A stretch of 64,000 nucleotides of DNA from Holacanthus passer (GCA_025331565.1 JAFREQ010000043.1:620001-684000); one strand, 5' to 3'. Counted from the first letter of the stretch, positions 41,101 to 57,200 are shown. Notes: generated from the letters alone by a model not told the origin. Translations and numbers: made by a program.

Positions 41101-44100
41101 GCTCATCTGAATTCTTTGGCGCGGCGCAGACTAGCGAAGAGAGCTATCTCAGTGGGATTCCCTAGAATTCTCCATTCGCATTCCCACCTCTTCCTCTCTG
41201 AGTCACTCCTGTTCTTTCCGACTGTAAGCTTCTTCCCCCTCAGTCCAAAGCATATTTCACTCCCACCCTTACTAAGTGAGCTTCCTCCACGCTCACTGAT
41301 GCTCTGTCTGTTTGATGCACTCTCTGTAGGTAGTTGTGTGCCTTTCTTTCCATTTAATTAGCTGCTGTTGCAAATTAACAGGATTTGATGGCGCTGCAGC
41401 CGATTCTCCAAGTACAAGCGCCGGTGCTTTTATTTTTTGATGAAATAGTTGCAAATCTTCCCTGCTCCTTTCCCTTATAAGATGACTGACAGCTGAATGG
41501 CCACAGATGCAGCTTGAGAATGAAACAGACTTATTTTGAAGATGCAACAAAGGCCCTGGGGTTTCACACTGGCCCACTGTGTGGCTTTGAGTGAAAGGCT
41601 TAGGTCTGTCCTTTTTAGAGTCCCCGCTTTTTCAATGCAGCATGGTCTGACTGTAGTCTACAGACGGGGGTCTTTGGATGTCTGATAATTGAAGAAGAAA
41701 CCCCCACAGCTGGGCACAGATGGGACTGTGGAGGCACAGGACCTGATGATCAAGACCGTTTTAATGTGGTTTGAGCTGGCGCTTGGTGCATTCATGTGGT
41801 CTCAGTCAGAGCCGGTTTTACGGAGTGGCGGTATGGAAGTGATTTGGGTTCATCTGGGTGTTCAGACAGGATACATTGTAAATACACAGTGATTAGCTGC
41901 ATGTGGTGAACTGTTGACTCTACTGGCCCATCATGGACATGCATTTTGAGCGAACATTTCCACTTTTTGCTTTAACTAGATGTAAAAGAAAACAAATATT
42001 ACGGTGGCAAACTACCAGAAAAAAGAAAGCAGGGGCGGAGGAATCAAAAAGGGAACGTAACAAGCTATTATTGCACATCATTTGTAAACATTTTCCTTCC
42101 CCCTGCTGAGAGCCTCCCATAATTTTAAATTGTTCCATCAATTAATTGACTGGCTGGGGTTGGCTTTCCTGTTGGTTCAGCTGCTCTTCAATGAGGACAA
42201 AGCCTTCTGCGGTTGCTCTACCCTCAACCGCCGCCAGCAACGGCCCGGAGGAGACCAGATGTAGCAGGGGGAGAGAGAGTGGGCAGCTTCTCCGAGAGGA
42301 AGTGCTCCCCAGACCCGAACACTTGTCCAAACGTCACCCCTGACAGGTGGGGAGCAGAACAGTCCAGAAACCCCCCTTTTGAGGTTCCCCTGTAATAATA
42401 AAGAGAAGAATTTGCTATTACTCAGCAGGACATTAGGCGTCTTGTGTTGGTTATATCTCTGGGTGGCTTACAGCTCTGTCCTGTCACTGTATTATAACAG
42501 CGTGCCATGGGTTTGATTAGTGGGCGGCATGTGTGGTTTGGGGAGATTGAGTTGGCTCTTCCTGCTGAGTAAAGCATCAACACTTCAGAGTAGCTGCTTT
42601 GTAGCATTAACAACAGATAATATTTTCCTGTGTCCACACACCCTGTTTCATTTGGAGACTGAAAGAACAGAGAAAATGATCCACTATGTCCTCTGTTTAC
42701 ACTTGACTGTCCCAACCCAACCAGTGCAACTTGTACCCCAGGGAGTATGTTGAAAGATTGGAGTTCAAATAATTTGAAAAAACGGAATAGTTTGATTTAG
42801 AATACAGTATATCTACATACTGAGTCAAGTGTAACACCTGTACATTGTTTTAGAGTTAAATGGATAAATAAAAGTCTTGATAAATGGTTTAAAAAGTTTG
42901 GAAGTTCATGGGATGTGCCTTATCCACTTAGAGGGAATCCATTTGGGAACTGATGCTCACAGTTTGCCGCACACACAAGAACATCTGCAGCACTAACCTC
43001 AAGCCTGTGCAATATCCTACACATATCAGCCGTCCTGTCTGAGCCACAACTCATCCTCTGCCTTATTTAATACTCACATGGTATATCATTATATGCATTT
43101 CCACACTCCTGTTAGAGAGAGAAGATTGTCCCTGCTCTGAAAGCGCACCTGAATGTGTCCTCTTTTATTTCCATTTTTATGATTTATGCAGCCAGTATGC
43201 CGGAAGCCATGGTTAATTACAGTTCATAAAGAATTTGAATTAGTGTGGTGTATGCAGCCAGGATGAGTCATATGACTTTACGTCTCAGCTCAGGATCTAT
43301 GCGCTATACCACATTGCAAGCTTGCACTGGTCGAGTGCCTCCTGCAGTACTGTCAGAGAGGAAAGAGTGCAGAGAGTGAGAGTGTCTCTTTGGAGAAGTG
43401 TTAATCCTGGCTGGCTTGGGGAAAGACCTTCTTCAAAGGCCTTCTCTGTTAACCTGGCTGTGGTGGTTAATGGGTCAGAACTGGATTAGCGGCGAGTGTG
43501 AGGGAGGGGAGCTCCAGTGAGAACTCGACCGATTGTCCGCAGGCTCTTCTGCTATCATTCCTGCCTCGCTCTTCTCCGTACTGTTCCTCCCACCACCCTC
43601 GCCCCTCTTTTTCTTGCCTATTTCCCAAACTAGTGCTCCCTTTCAAGTTAGAAACTTCACTTGGGGGTATTTTCCTTATCAGAGGCGGCTGCATGCATAT
43701 CCAATGTCTGTCTAGAACCCTGTTTGACTCTAGGAGCCCATAGTTTACTATACTGAGGAGGACTACACTCGGCATGAGACATTTTTGAGTATAGCTTGTT
43801 TTATTGATTAGCTGAGCCTTGTGGCTTGTCACTGATGCTGTGGAAAAAAATGACTTGTGAGGATCATTTACATATCACATAGACACTTAAGTCATGCCAG
43901 GATTTGTAGAATTGCATAATATGAAGAAAACATGCAGTGGGTGATGATGTTGCTGGATGGCGATATGAGATTTAATAAAACAGTCCACTGTTTCCACAAA
44001 TGAATCGGGGGGCATGCGGAGTTAGAAACAAGTGATCATACCAGACATGTGATGCTCCTCATCTCGACTTGCAGCTTAACGCTACACTAGCCTCTACTGG

Positions 44101-47100
44101 CAAAACACACATGAATCTCAGACAGAAATGTCAGCGGTCAAGTTAAACTGTGGGTAATGTTGGCGCCAAGTTTTGACAAGGAAGAAGAATGCATGGAATA
44201 AAAAAGATGGTATCTGTGGTTCTGCTGCATTGATTTTAACACTTTCAGACTGACTGTATGTGAGTCCGGCAATTTTATAGAAGTGCAGTACTAAATCAGT
44301 TGGCTTTACTTTTTCAAATGAATGATTTCAGTCTGTATCTGACAGTGTTGTTTTTTGTTTCATGCCTTCTGGCATGCAGGGTGGTGGTGGTGCAGGGTTC
44401 TGATTTTATTCAACTTGATTTTGTATGCCATGACCTGGATGACTGAGAACCTTCACAGACAGTTTCTGTCACAGTTGACAAAAGTAAAGCTTCAGTGTCG
44501 CACATTCTCCCAGCATCTCCTGCTTTTGTGTTGGTAAGAGAGAAAAGTGTGGTGGTCCCCCATCACACCCATTCCTAGTTCACAATGGCGTGCTGGTACA
44601 ACAGAGCCCTTTTCTTTTACCATTATTCTGGTTACACTCCCCTCTGGAAGGTTAAGGTCTAGTGGTCGTGGAGGGCCTCTCCTGTCACATTCCACTTTTG
44701 ATCTGTGATTGAAGCTGTGGCATTAAGCTGGTTTTCTCCTTCATTTGTTTGTAGGGATGTCTGTGATTATTATCATTTCTCAGTGGCATGTCCAGGTGAG
44801 ATCACTCAGCAAGTTTGCACAAAGTCTCATTAGCCCTGATAAATACCCACACATGCACCAGTCGTTCCATGGAGAAGCAGAGGTGGCGGCAGGGTGGTCA
44901 GAGCGTTCCTGCCCAGCTGTCTGATGAAGGGGGGTAACTTGAGAATAATTCTTTGACGTGCCGGCTCAGCTTTAAACCTGGATGGACATGGGTTGATACG
45001 ATTAACTCTGACTAACCTCAAGCAGATGGAGGGGGGGGTCTCGCAAGTCTCCAGTGTTACCGGCCGGAGGGTGGTGGTTGTGGTGGTGGAGGAGGGGGGT
45101 TAGAGCAAAAGCTGCAAGACACCAACAGCTGACTGAAGGCGTCTGTCCGTGCTTTGGCCTGACGTTTGAGCCCCTTCAGTCCTCTGTGGAGACAGGACCA
45201 GAAGGGAGATGTTTATATTCACACCGGATCACATTTCAAATGGTACCTCTCACCAAAGTTGAACAAATACACCGCAGGATTCCTGTGTAGTAAAAAAAAA
45301 AAAAAAAAAAAGTCAGACTGCACATGCACACAGAAGTAAATGTGATATTTCAACTGTGAGTTTTCTTGCCCTAAAAGAACCTAAATGTGTACAGAGGCCC
45401 ATAGGTAGTCGTTATCCAGAGTCTTCATGTTGACTCTGATGTGTAACTGTCTGCTTGATAAGAATTGCGGTTTGAGTCTTAGGAAATTCATCATGAAACT
45501 AACCTTCAAATCCAAAACAGGGAGTGCCAAATGCCTGATGATTCAGCTCTCAGGCAGATGCTGCAGAAACTGTAGTCAGTCATGTTGGGAATGTTCAGAG
45601 ATGTAGCCTAATATTTACTTTTACGAACCTTATCATTATAGGCGAAGCACCTGATGTACTAATTTACTGTCCACAGCTTAAGGCTGAAAGAGCGCTCTAG
45701 TGATGATGAATTCTATGTAAGCCAGCCCGGATGTTACTGGGTTTCCCACGACTGACTGAAATTATTGTTTGGGTTTTGGATAAATTAAGAAACTCAGCTC
45801 AGGCTTGTGATGGTCACATGAACCACACATCAACTCATTCTTTCTTTACTCAGTCTGAAAGCTTGTGTTTAAGGTCCATATTTTCACTTTGAAAAGGTTT
45901 TGACATGTTATTACGGCATTTATCAAATTCCACAGGTTTGATAACGTTTGACTAACCGCATTGTTGGAAAAGAACCTCAGCAGAAGTCTTAAGATATGAC
46001 TTCATTTGACAATACCAGCTCTGAGAGATGATTTCATGGAAGCGTAGCTAAATGTGGGTCAGACGTGATGACACACGTCCCGCAGACACGCGTCATCTAA
46101 TTTAAACTTGACTTGCAGCACATAGTAAAACCTGTTTATGGTATGCACCTGCACACAGCGGCATGCGGTCATGGCTTTTGATCAAGAGACCACCATTGTA
46201 TCTCAGTGAGACCTCAGGGCTAGATCATGTGGACGATTACTAAGGATGAACACGTCACACAGGACAGGAAGAAGTGTGGATAGACCACCAGTCATTCCAT
46301 GCTCACTCCAGATGTGCTTATGTCATACACATTTTCCATTGAATTACTTCTCGAGGAGAGACGAAACAATGAAACAATTAGTTGATCAACAGAAAACTAG
46401 TCAGCAAGTATTTGGATCATCAGTTTATTGATCAAAATTCTAGTTTGTCATTTTTAACCTTAAAAAAATGCCAAACATTCTCTGATCCCAGCTTTTAAAT
46501 TGAGATGATTTGCTGCTTTTCTTTGTCATGTATCATTGTAAAATGAACACCTTTGGGTTTCTAACTTTTGGTCCTACTAAGCAAAGATGTCATCTTAGGG
46601 TCTGCAAAGTTGTGATGGCCATTTTTTTTCACTATTTTTTTTAATGTTTCAGAGACTAAATGCTTAATTGAAAATGAATCATCAATCAGTAATCAAAATG
46701 ATCGTTAGTTGCAGCCCTGTTCTCAAGACATAGTAGAAGATGACTGTGCAGTGCTTTCATCTACGATTACAACATGATTACTCTCCTGATTCTTCAAAGT
46801 GGCTGAGGGTCCTCTCAGTCCAACTCATTCATTGGCAAGGTACGCGGTAGAAAAGGAAAAATATGGCTGGGAGGTAATGATGTAACACTGTTCCCAGATG
46901 AAGTTGTGAAATCATTCTTAGAAACTAAAACTCCACTGAATTTTGGGGGGGGTGGGAGGAGGACAAAGTAGAGAAGCAAAGCAGCATTCCTGGCATTTAA
47001 CACAGCAGTGTGGTGGTCCTCAACTTCTGTTAAACAGGTTGGTGCTATCCACCCTCTCCACTGTAGCTCGATCCAGGCCTCTCCTCTACTCTCCTCCATT

Positions 47101-50100
47101 ACATCAGCGGGGGCAAAGGAGCCAAGAAGCTAGGAGAGCCGTGCAGCCACTGAATTCAAGTCAGGGGTCCCAGCCAACAGTAGTGCAAGCTTGCAGAAGC
47201 CCAAGCTGTGCTGTGCTCTGATTTGCTCACTGTTTTGACTTCTCACTTCGCAGCAGCGGTGAAGGTGCTGTGGAAGACTTTACTCGCCTGGATGACTCTC
47301 TGTCAGGCACGTTGTATCACACAGAGTGGAAAGACAGAGTGATGTACTATGCAGCGCAGGGGTAACAGGAATGCAACTAAAAATTGCCATTGTGGCATGG
47401 TTTCCCACTATTTGGAGCCGAAAATAGTCGGGGTGGACTCCTCTATTATGCAATTACAGTGGACTGTATCACGGAGGGAAAAGGTGACGTGAGATGGATG
47501 AAATGTTCTCACACTAAGAATGTTGCCAGTCTCTTTCCTCTCACGTGTGGATGTGCGTGGTGAGCTTCCACATGTCGTCAAACAGGATTTCACAAAGGAA
47601 GATAAGCTATTCACTCGCCTTAGTGTGTGCATATGTGACAGCTGTGCGTCTTTCTATCGGCACCTTTTGTATTTGTTTAAAGCCTGGTTTGGTCAGAAAG
47701 TAAATGGTTCAACAGCAGTGTTTCCCACAGGTTGTCTACTGTGGTGGTGACACCAGTAACTTATGGTCTGTTAGGTTTTCTTCAGGCTTGATAGCCTGAT
47801 GTTTAGTGCTGTAACAATAATTATTTTCATTATCAGCTAAACTGCAGATTTTTATTGGTTTATTATTTTGTTTATAAAATGCCAGAAAAATGTCCAACCA
47901 ATGTTCAACCAACAGTCCAAAGCCAAAATGTATTTTCACTTTACAATCACAGAGGACTATAAGAAAATTGGCCAATATTAGAATTAAAGCTAAAAAGAAT
48001 TTTTGGTATCTTTTTCTAAAAACTGACTCAAAAACAATCATTATCAAAATAGTTACTGATTAACTGTCTTATCGTTGCAGTGCTAATTATGTTTACATCT
48101 GAATCTCCTCATTCATTCATGATTTGTTATTATTGTAGTTATTGTCACTGTAGTTACAGTGCTACAACACAGATGTCAGCATTATGCATCATGGGACTAA
48201 AACGAATCCAAGACAAAACTTGACTTCCTGGCTACTTATTTATCTTGGCTGGTTGCCCAGATAGTAACAAAGTCTAATAATCACTGGGCTTTGATGCTGC
48301 TTCGTTCTCTAACCGCAGTGCGTCATTTATATATAAAACCACCTCACTGAACAGACCTGTAGTCGCTATGAACGTCTCAATGTGTTTCATGAGATCTCTC
48401 ATCACTTTTCCAGCAGGTGCTGAATGTGATGTATAATGATATATGGCTTTCTCTTCGTCATGGCCCTTTATCCTTTTATGAAGAGAAGCTATGGGGGATA
48501 TATTATGTCTCCTGTCTTTTCTTTCCTCTAATTCCACCGTTGTTTTATGATTCTGGTCACAGTGATTTGGTGCAACAGATGTCCCCAGACGTCCTTTTAC
48601 TCCAGTGTGTAACAGGAGTCCTGGGAATCTACGTTTTCTTTGTTTGCTTTGCGGTATTTAATGCACGTCACAGGGACTATGAGTTCCTTAAGACGTTTCA
48701 CTGCTGGTTTCCTCTCCACTCCTCAATTGTTGACGAGATTGTTCTTTCCCCTCCTCGCCCGGGGCACGTGCTAGAGGGTAGATGGAGCATGTCTTTGAAT
48801 GTCTCTGTAATTTTTTAAAACGTGAAAAGAGAGGATCAAGGTCTTTTTCCCCTCTTTTTTTTTCTTGAAGTGTTTCCTTTCTGTTTTCCTCTCAGTATAA
48901 AATGATGCACAGAGAGATTTTGTTACTCTTTTTCCTTTCTAATTTTCTAAATCTTGGAAATTGCAGGTCTGTTTAGAGGTATTAGAAGATTTTCCTGGCA
49001 GTTAGTAGTTCCATGATCGCTGTGCCACCAATGACTCTAATATCTTATAAATCTTATCAGATTTGCATATTACGTAAGTGGATTTGCTAAGATCTAAAAA
49101 CCTGCCAAAGCTGGGATATTTCCCAGCACCGACAAGTCACTTTGCCTTAACTACATTTCCACAGTTAGCCTGCACCCCTTGAAGAGTTGAACCGAGTTCC
49201 TGAAACTCTACCCTGCTTCCTTGCTCTATTCTGCCTGACTGCAGTTAAGGGCTAAAGTGAAGTGGTGTAGCCAGGTCTTTAAAAAGTAACCCACTTTTGT
49301 CATGAATAGGGCAGCGCTGAATGTACTCTGTGAATGGGTGCTGTGGTTGCCTCTGTGGCCAATGCACTGGACTACTCCATAAAGCAGAGCCTTTTTTAGA
49401 GGTTGATTGTCTGGTATCTGCTTTTGAGAGTTAATGAGGGTGTAGCTGCACTTCCTCTTGCTTACATTACATCCCACATGTGTCAGAATATGAAAGTAGT
49501 AGTAGTTGGAACTTCTGTATAATTGATCAGTTTTAGCCCAGTTAGTGAGAAAGTGTGGGATTCTCACGATGGAAGACTGGTGCTCTGTCACTTTTTGGGT
49601 GACTTTTGAGGAACTCAGGAACTTAACCTGTATTTTGACTGGAAAAACCAAGGATTAAATCTAGTTCCTGCTTCCTGCCCTGTCACTTTCAAATGGCTCA
49701 GGGACCATCGGGGCAGACTTTTCTGTCACTGGTTGGTCAAAGACAGACCCTGCGACAACTGCAATTTGTATACTGCTTCATTTACAAAACAGGGAAGTAC
49801 TGTAGTATCAATGTTAGGACAAGGGGTCGAAATTTCTTGTCTATTAAAACAAATTTAGACTTTGTTTTCAGATTCCCAACTTGTTTAAACACGAGAGAAA
49901 GAATGAGGCGGGAAGCCAACAAAAGAAATAAAGCTTAATTAACTTTTTTAATAGTTTCAAAGTGGTCACATACTAAAGCAGAAATAAATAACCATCACTC
50001 ATCAGATTGTCTCCTTTGGAGACAAGATGTAGTTTTCCATCTTTTCCATCTCTGCATGTCATTTAAGCACATTCACAAAATTATCATTGTCACACCACAA

Positions 50101-51201
50101 CAAATACAAACAACAACATGACAACCCTTGTGGTGTTTCTTTGTGTGTGTGAATTGTATTTCAAAATTTTCATGGTTCCTCAGATGCAGTGGAAATACAA
50201 ACAGGAATGCGCAGAAGGGACGTTGAGTTCGTCTGGCTCCATAGTTCCTGGAACTTTTTGGTCAAAAAAAGTCTATTGGTCGGTCGCTGACTTGGCTCAG
50301 TTCAAGATGCACTTGGACTTATTCCCTATGAACTGCGCCTAATTTCCTTCCTGTGTCTGACTGAGTGCCTGCAAGTCTGTGGGGTTGCCATGCATGGAAG
50401 GTCCAGCACCCAGATAGGATCAGCCTCCCCCAATGCCACGAGGCAGCCTTCAAGATCCAACATTACCCCGCAGACTGTCATAGGAGATTGATTAGGAGAC
50501 TACTCAGAGATTAGCAGGAGACAGATCAAGAACAGGTTCACCAGCGCAACCATCAGCACTTGTCAGTCACAACTTCTTCTTCTCCGTTTTTCTCCCTCCC
50601 TTTTAGGGAGGAGTGGCGAGGGGAAAAGGAAGCCTTTTGTTTATAGAAGAACAATGCAGCACATGAGAGTGCACAGTCCTGAGCCTGGAGTCAAAACAGG
50701 GCAGACAAACAGGCAGACAGGCAGGAGAAAGGTTGGAGGCTGGAAGAGTGGCGAGGAGGTGGAGGAGGAGGTGGAGGGGGAGGAGAGGAGGTACTGTTCC
50801 CTGAAGATGTGTCAGACTGTCTGGCGGGTTGGGTCAGTGCACTGGACTGGAGGAACCAGGTGGACAGGAAGGGAGGTTCAGTATGGGGTCAGCCTGAGCC
50901 AGTGGGCCTGAAGAGATGTGTTTAGGTTCACACACACAGTTATGACTCTGCGCAAGGAGGAGATCTGCCGATATTTTGAAATGCCTTCTCCCTCTCCTTC
51001 TTGTTAGGCTGTGTTTCCAGACAGTTTTGACTCGGGACAGGGGTAATGGTGGAATATTACCAGCCAGTAGTCTCTGTTCCCACACCCCCACTTCCTCCAC
51101 CTCATAGGATCCAGTGTAATGGTTGACCACAGAGCAACTACAGACAGTGTGAACCCTCTTTTCCCCACGGTGCTCTTTTTCTTTTCCCATGCTTCGATGT
51201 G

Positions 51202-51266
<65 letters not shown>

Positions 51267-54200
51267 CGCGACTATATGTCGGTCCGCAACCAACAAAAGC
51301 AGCCTCCTAGTTCCATCTCGTCTCAACCAGTGATTGCTACCATGGCGACGCCCCCAACCCTCCCTCCCCCCAAGACGTCACATGACCCTCTCCCTCCCCA
51401 GGTGTTTGGCTTGCGTCTGGCGGACTTCATTGATTCGCCTGCACAGTGGGGCTCTTTGTGTGCCAGCCTGTGAGAAACTGGGCCCATCCTCTCCCCCACA
51501 GGTGGAACTTTAACTTCACCCCAAGGTCTCAGTCTCTGCCTGCACAGAGCCGCTGCTGCCGCTCAGAGGAATTGATTTTTATTAAGGGACAGGCTGGCAA
51601 AGGCAGGAGCTAAGCAAATCCGAGCTGATAATCAGCCATATGTGGTGTTTGTTTAGCTTTCCCTGCTGTCTCAGGGGGAAGCAGCCCTGTTTGGGCTGTA
51701 ATATGGAAAGCCATTATGTGACTAGTATGCTGCAGTCAGCCAAGCAGCCACCAAGATCATACCCACGACACCCCTGCCTTAGTCACTGACAAATCTGTTC
51801 AAGCGTTTGTTTCTTCTTGTGAGTGTGTGAGGCTGTAGATGGTCATTAGATGATGCTGCATTTCTTCAACAATGTTTTCATATGTTTTAACCTCTTGTGT
51901 GGGTGAGAGTGTCTGCCTGCCATCAGATCCTCAAATTCCTTGCCCTTCTTCTGTGGTCTGTTTAAACTAACAATACTCAGTAAAAGAGAAGTGGGACGTC
52001 AGCCTAAAAGGTTTTAGTCATTTGTCAGATGGAGGGAATAGTATGTAAGACCTGTTCCCGCTCAAAAGTGTAGTGTTGATGAGCCAGTGATGGAAGGATG
52101 CAAAAGGAGAAGCAAAACTCACGTTGTTAGGCTCTTGAAACATTGGGGGCTTAGCACAGCCCAGAGATCTTCAGATTTTCACCCGATTATTGCACCATTT
52201 TCAAGTTATTCCACAATAAGGTTAATATGAGAAGTGAGACACTGCTCAACCATAAGATTCTGGTTAGGTGCGTAGACTGACTTTCACAACATGAAATGAG
52301 AAAAAACAAAATAAAATGAGTGCAATCGGATTCCTCATTCAGCTTCATTCTTATTTTTGTTTGCAGCAGCAGGAGTAAAACCCAAAGAAAAAAATAAGAG
52401 TCTTGACACTGGTGACGCAGTCATATGCTAGATTGTATGTTACTAGTGCTTTGGATTCAATTTTGACCAACCCTGGTATCAAAGCTTCTGCTTCTATTGT
52501 GTGACAGGGGCTCCTTTTGAACTGTGACCAACTGTGTTAACTCTCTCTTTTATCTATCTTCTTCACCTCTCCAGTAGCTCTTTTAGTGTCTCATCTGACT
52601 AACACACTGTTCTCTTCTATTCTCTCCTGGCCGTAAAATGGATGACCTGAGCATATGCCAACCAAAATCTAAACAAATTCTTTTTACATGATTTTTTGAT
52701 GTGATGATTAGATCATAAACATGCTATTTATCAATTTATTTTATACATAGACATAACTAATTATTTGGACACCCCTACTTACATAAGCAAACCAACCATT
52801 AATGGACTATTCCATCCCGCAGGGGATAAATAGTCATCAAGGCTCATTATTCCATATGGGTTGACAGTCACATAAATTCAGACATAGGGAAGGGAATCAA
52901 TCACTGGAACCATGGATAACTGTTCCAAACTGTCTGAATCAAATGCCTCTGAGCTTATCATTTCCTTTTATTGATGCTGGTGTGTTTTTCTCACAGTTGC
53001 ACATTGCAAAACAGTGACATCAAACTCATTCGTCTACACTGCTGGAATCTTGCAGAAAGAAGACCAAGGAAGAAATTGTCCAAAGCGTTGCTTCATTTCA
53101 CTAAGAAAGATAATAACAGTGCTAGTTGTAATGTCTGTAAAATGATCATTTAAAGTAGCATGGAAACACCAGCAATATGAAGAAACACCTTTGTATGCAA
53201 CTTGGACTTAAATTCCAGGAATGCCATGTATCTGAGGGCTTAGTAGATTTTTTCTTTGACTAAGAAAACCTAAATGAAAATAAATGCTGTACAAATATAT
53301 AAATATTTATTTGAAAGACTGGGACCAATAAGCAGAATTGATAATAGCATTGGTATCAGTAAAAATTCCCCCCATTTAGGAATCTGCGCTGTATGGATGG
53401 ACTTGTACAAAACCTGACTTGTCATCCCTCTCAAAAGTCAGCGCTGATCTAAATGATGGCTGTAAGTGGAAAAAGGCCTCTGATGCTGCTTTCTTTGTTT
53501 ATTGTCTTTATAAATGTCTAATAGCCGTCTCTTGCTGTGAATCGGTCGGCGCTGCAGTCCCTGGCTGTGTGAGGCAGTGCGACCAGAATGAGAAACACAA
53601 GCGACACAGAGAAACCCTTCTCTCAGCTCTGCCTCCATACTTGCCGTCGCTATGACGACAGAGGATTGTAGACGGGTCGAGATGGACGGGGGTTATGTGA
53701 TGCTTTTCCGGAGTGTGTGTCTGTGTGTCTTTTTTGACATTGAAAGAGAAAGTTAAACCTTTTTCACACTGGGCAAAAACCCCACAAACACCCACCAACA
53801 TCTGACTTTTGTCTTCAATGGGAAAGGTCGGGTCGAAAGACTCTGCAGGTTTTTATCTGCTCCAGCTCTGATCAGCAGTGATGGAAACATGACACCCGGG
53901 TGGACACGCTAATTTTTGCCCCTTTTACAGCACAATGCTATGACACGCGTTTTATTTTTATTATTTTTTTACGGTCTGGGAAAAACCTAGAACAGCAATG
54001 AGTTTGAAAGAGGCTGAAGAAAAACTAACATTATCACTGGCCTCCAGGCTGCTTTCTACTGTTTCCTGTTTGTGATGTCGAATGTATATTACACAGGCTT
54101 CTCTGTTCAATACACTCCTGATAAAATAGTGATTTTTGAAGACATCACCTTACACTGGTAACTGGTAAATTATTAAGGGCATTTTTCAATATTTTCTGGC

Positions 54201-57200
54201 ATTATATAGAAAAAACAATCAGCTAATCCAAAAAGGTAACTGGCAGATTAAACAATATTGAAAATGATTGTGAGTTACAGCCCTTTACTAGATAAAAACG
54301 TCTTCGTCAAGATATTGAGTAAATGTAAGAACTTGGCTGGTGTACCTTTCCCAAGCACCTTAGTTGGCCAGTCCAACACCAAAACATGTTTTGAGAAACT
54401 ATATTATATTTAACACCAGGCTTTAGAACATGTCTGACAAAAATCCAAAAGATTTAGTTGACATAGCAGTTCATTTTTGAGTTCATGATGAGTTTTTATT
54501 GTCACATTTTGGAAGATAATAAAGACAATTCTTTTATAACGTTTATCTACAGTTCTGATTCAAGCTCTGAATTTGTCCTGTATCATCCCTCACCCCATAT
54601 TAATGCTGTCAACATACTACATTATTTGGTTGCGCTAAAAATTGCCCTCTGAAAACAGCATTCTCTACAGGGTAGCCATGGGACAGAAGTGATGTGATTC
54701 AAGCTGGCATCTGAAATGAGCTTTTTTATATTTCTAGTTTTCCCAACATTTCTTGGTGCTGCATGTGTGTTTCTTTCCCTTGCTGCGTATGTGCAGACGT
54801 ATGTGCCCTCTCTTCCATTTTTGTGTAGAAGGAGAGAGAGAGAGAGCACATAATTATATTTGTGAGCATGAGAAAGCCCATCCAGGGTGACCAAGAAAAC
54901 AACAGATTTACGACGCTGCCCTGTAGGTACAAGCTCGCCCACTTCCTTTTCTTTGGATGGCTTCTGTCATCGGACCCCCATGTCCCATAACGGCACACAT
55001 TTTTGGGGCATTTCTGTGCACTGGTGGGTAAAGAGGCACCGCCATTTTTATTGATGTCATTATATAAAGCTTCTGCATCAGGACAGAAAATGTTATGTCC
55101 TTTTGTCCACGTTGGGTCATTAAGCTACTGATGATATAACTGAAATCTGTAGGCCATGCTAAACACATTCCTGAGCTTAAAATAAAGTATTTTGGTGCTA
55201 CTGAATTTAATATTTTCGTCATCGGCTCAAAATGTTAAGCTTCTTTTTCCATTGTTTCCCTCCTTACACTTTCCGCTCTCCTGCCTGCTTGCCCTACATA
55301 CAGACCCCCCTTGCTACTCCTCTTTCTGTTTATTCATTTGATTTCCTCGCAGAAGCGACTTTGTAAATCCAGAGCATCACAGTTAAAATTAAAACAAGAT
55401 CATTAGAGAGACTTTCTGCATGCCGGAGGTGTGTTTAGAAATTCAGATTTATGCACACAAAGGGCGAAGAGGAGTGTCAGAGCGAGGGAAGCAGAAACCC
55501 CAGAGATGCTCCATCAAACAAAAATGAGGCCAGTCTTTCCACAGAGGGTGACACGGCAGCTCCAACCAAGGGTCTTGAAAAAACCCAGCCCCCACCCTTC
55601 ATGTCACAGATCTGAGAGTGCTTTGAGTCCTCCACAATCGCAGCATCAATCACGGAAAGACGGAGAGACTTTGCTGATAGACTCAGTGAAGCCCTTAGCT
55701 CTACTAAAGGGCTCACTTCAGTTTCTGATCCTTTTTTTACCCTTTCTGGATGTGAGGACTGGGTAGGTCCACATATCCTCTCACAAGTGGAAGCTCAAGG
55801 GTGGAAGGAGCTGATTAGACAGGCTTTCATAGATACGAAAGGTTGTTACAACGCTAGATGACTAGATCTCTACAGATCTAAGAGAAAAATTGAAGAGGAA
55901 GTCACTACTAAATAGTGGAATAAGGAGGCCAACGTTTATTGATTGCTTGTGTTGAATTTTGATGGTTTTTGCTAAGGTGTGGATGGTTGTATCACGCATC
56001 AACCAAGTCACAAGTAATAAAAACATTGAGATAAGCCTCGAGCGTGCTTGTTCAGTGTCGTCGTTAATGTACAGTGGTGCCGTCTGTCACACCTGTACTC
56101 CTGGTTTAAATATCAAAGAGGTTTCTTTTAGCTCTTCTATCAGGAGCCAGTATACTCCACCAGAAGTGTTTGTTGGATGGTGGAATATCTTCGGAAAGCC
56201 CCCTCCCCCTGCGTCATTCCTACGTCACACTAGGAGGAGACTGTGTCTGACCATTTCTTTTACTTTCCAACTGGAAACACCTTTGATTTCTTAGGAGCTA
56301 GTTCTGATGGAGCACGGACCCTTAGTCTCTCCCGTCTTTCTCACCGTTCTGCCTCGACAACAGAGAGGTGTAAAGTTTAATCTGAGTCTATGTCATAACT
56401 AACCCATCCGACCTGCTTTTAGTCACAGCTTTACTCCCACACGATGTTCAAACAAAGCTACTGTTGAACTTGCGCATAGCTGATGCGCCATCCTGCCGCA
56501 GAGCTTTAAAACAAGTCGGCTTGTATCCTTAAAGAGGTGTTGGAAGTTGTGTCCTCCCCAAGCAAACTGCAGGCTATGTTCAGTGAAATGCTCTATGCTG
56601 TATAATGTTGTTTCAGGAGGCTTTGCAGCAACAAGGATAAGTGGTGTTGAGCCTTACAACCAGAGCTTTTATTGAGCTCTCTATTGCTTGCCTGCAAATT
56701 GCTTAAAATTCATTTTGCAAAATAAACTGGTTACATTTGTAAAATAAAGCTCAACTTAATAGTACGTATATCATCGTAACATTTTATAAAGGCCATGTTT
56801 CGACCGTGTGTGTAATGAGAACTGTATTCTGATGATCGGATTCCTCTGCGTCCTGATTGCCGTCCTCCTGCTCTCCTTGTGCTCTCAGACTCCTAATTGT
56901 CTTCCCTGCTACCATTGTCTCGCTGTGTGTATCATTCCAGCGGTTTTCTCTCCGTTTTCTGTTTTCAGCCCCTTGTATGTTTTCCTAAGGAGCCTATATA
57001 GGTATAATTGTAGTGCTGCCTTCCTGCTGAGGGTTACTTATGCCCTCACAGGAGGGTCTGCAGGTTTTGCTCAGCTTACTTTGGTTTTAAGCTGAGCTGG
57101 TCATTGTGTGGGCCATGCCATGTCTTGCCTTACCCTGCAGTTGGTCTTTATTGTCATTTCTTTGTTCCTGTCTGGATTTTGAATACAGGGTTTGTTGCCT

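Noticed and set aside
43467..43832. 121-codon minus-strand ORF in smurf2 intron 1
   Set aside because: No domain, no splice or promoter context; codon use does not resemble the real exons nearby.
47736..48047. Minus-strand ORF of 103 codons
   Set aside because: It lies wholly inside an interspersed repeat copy and resembles no protein.
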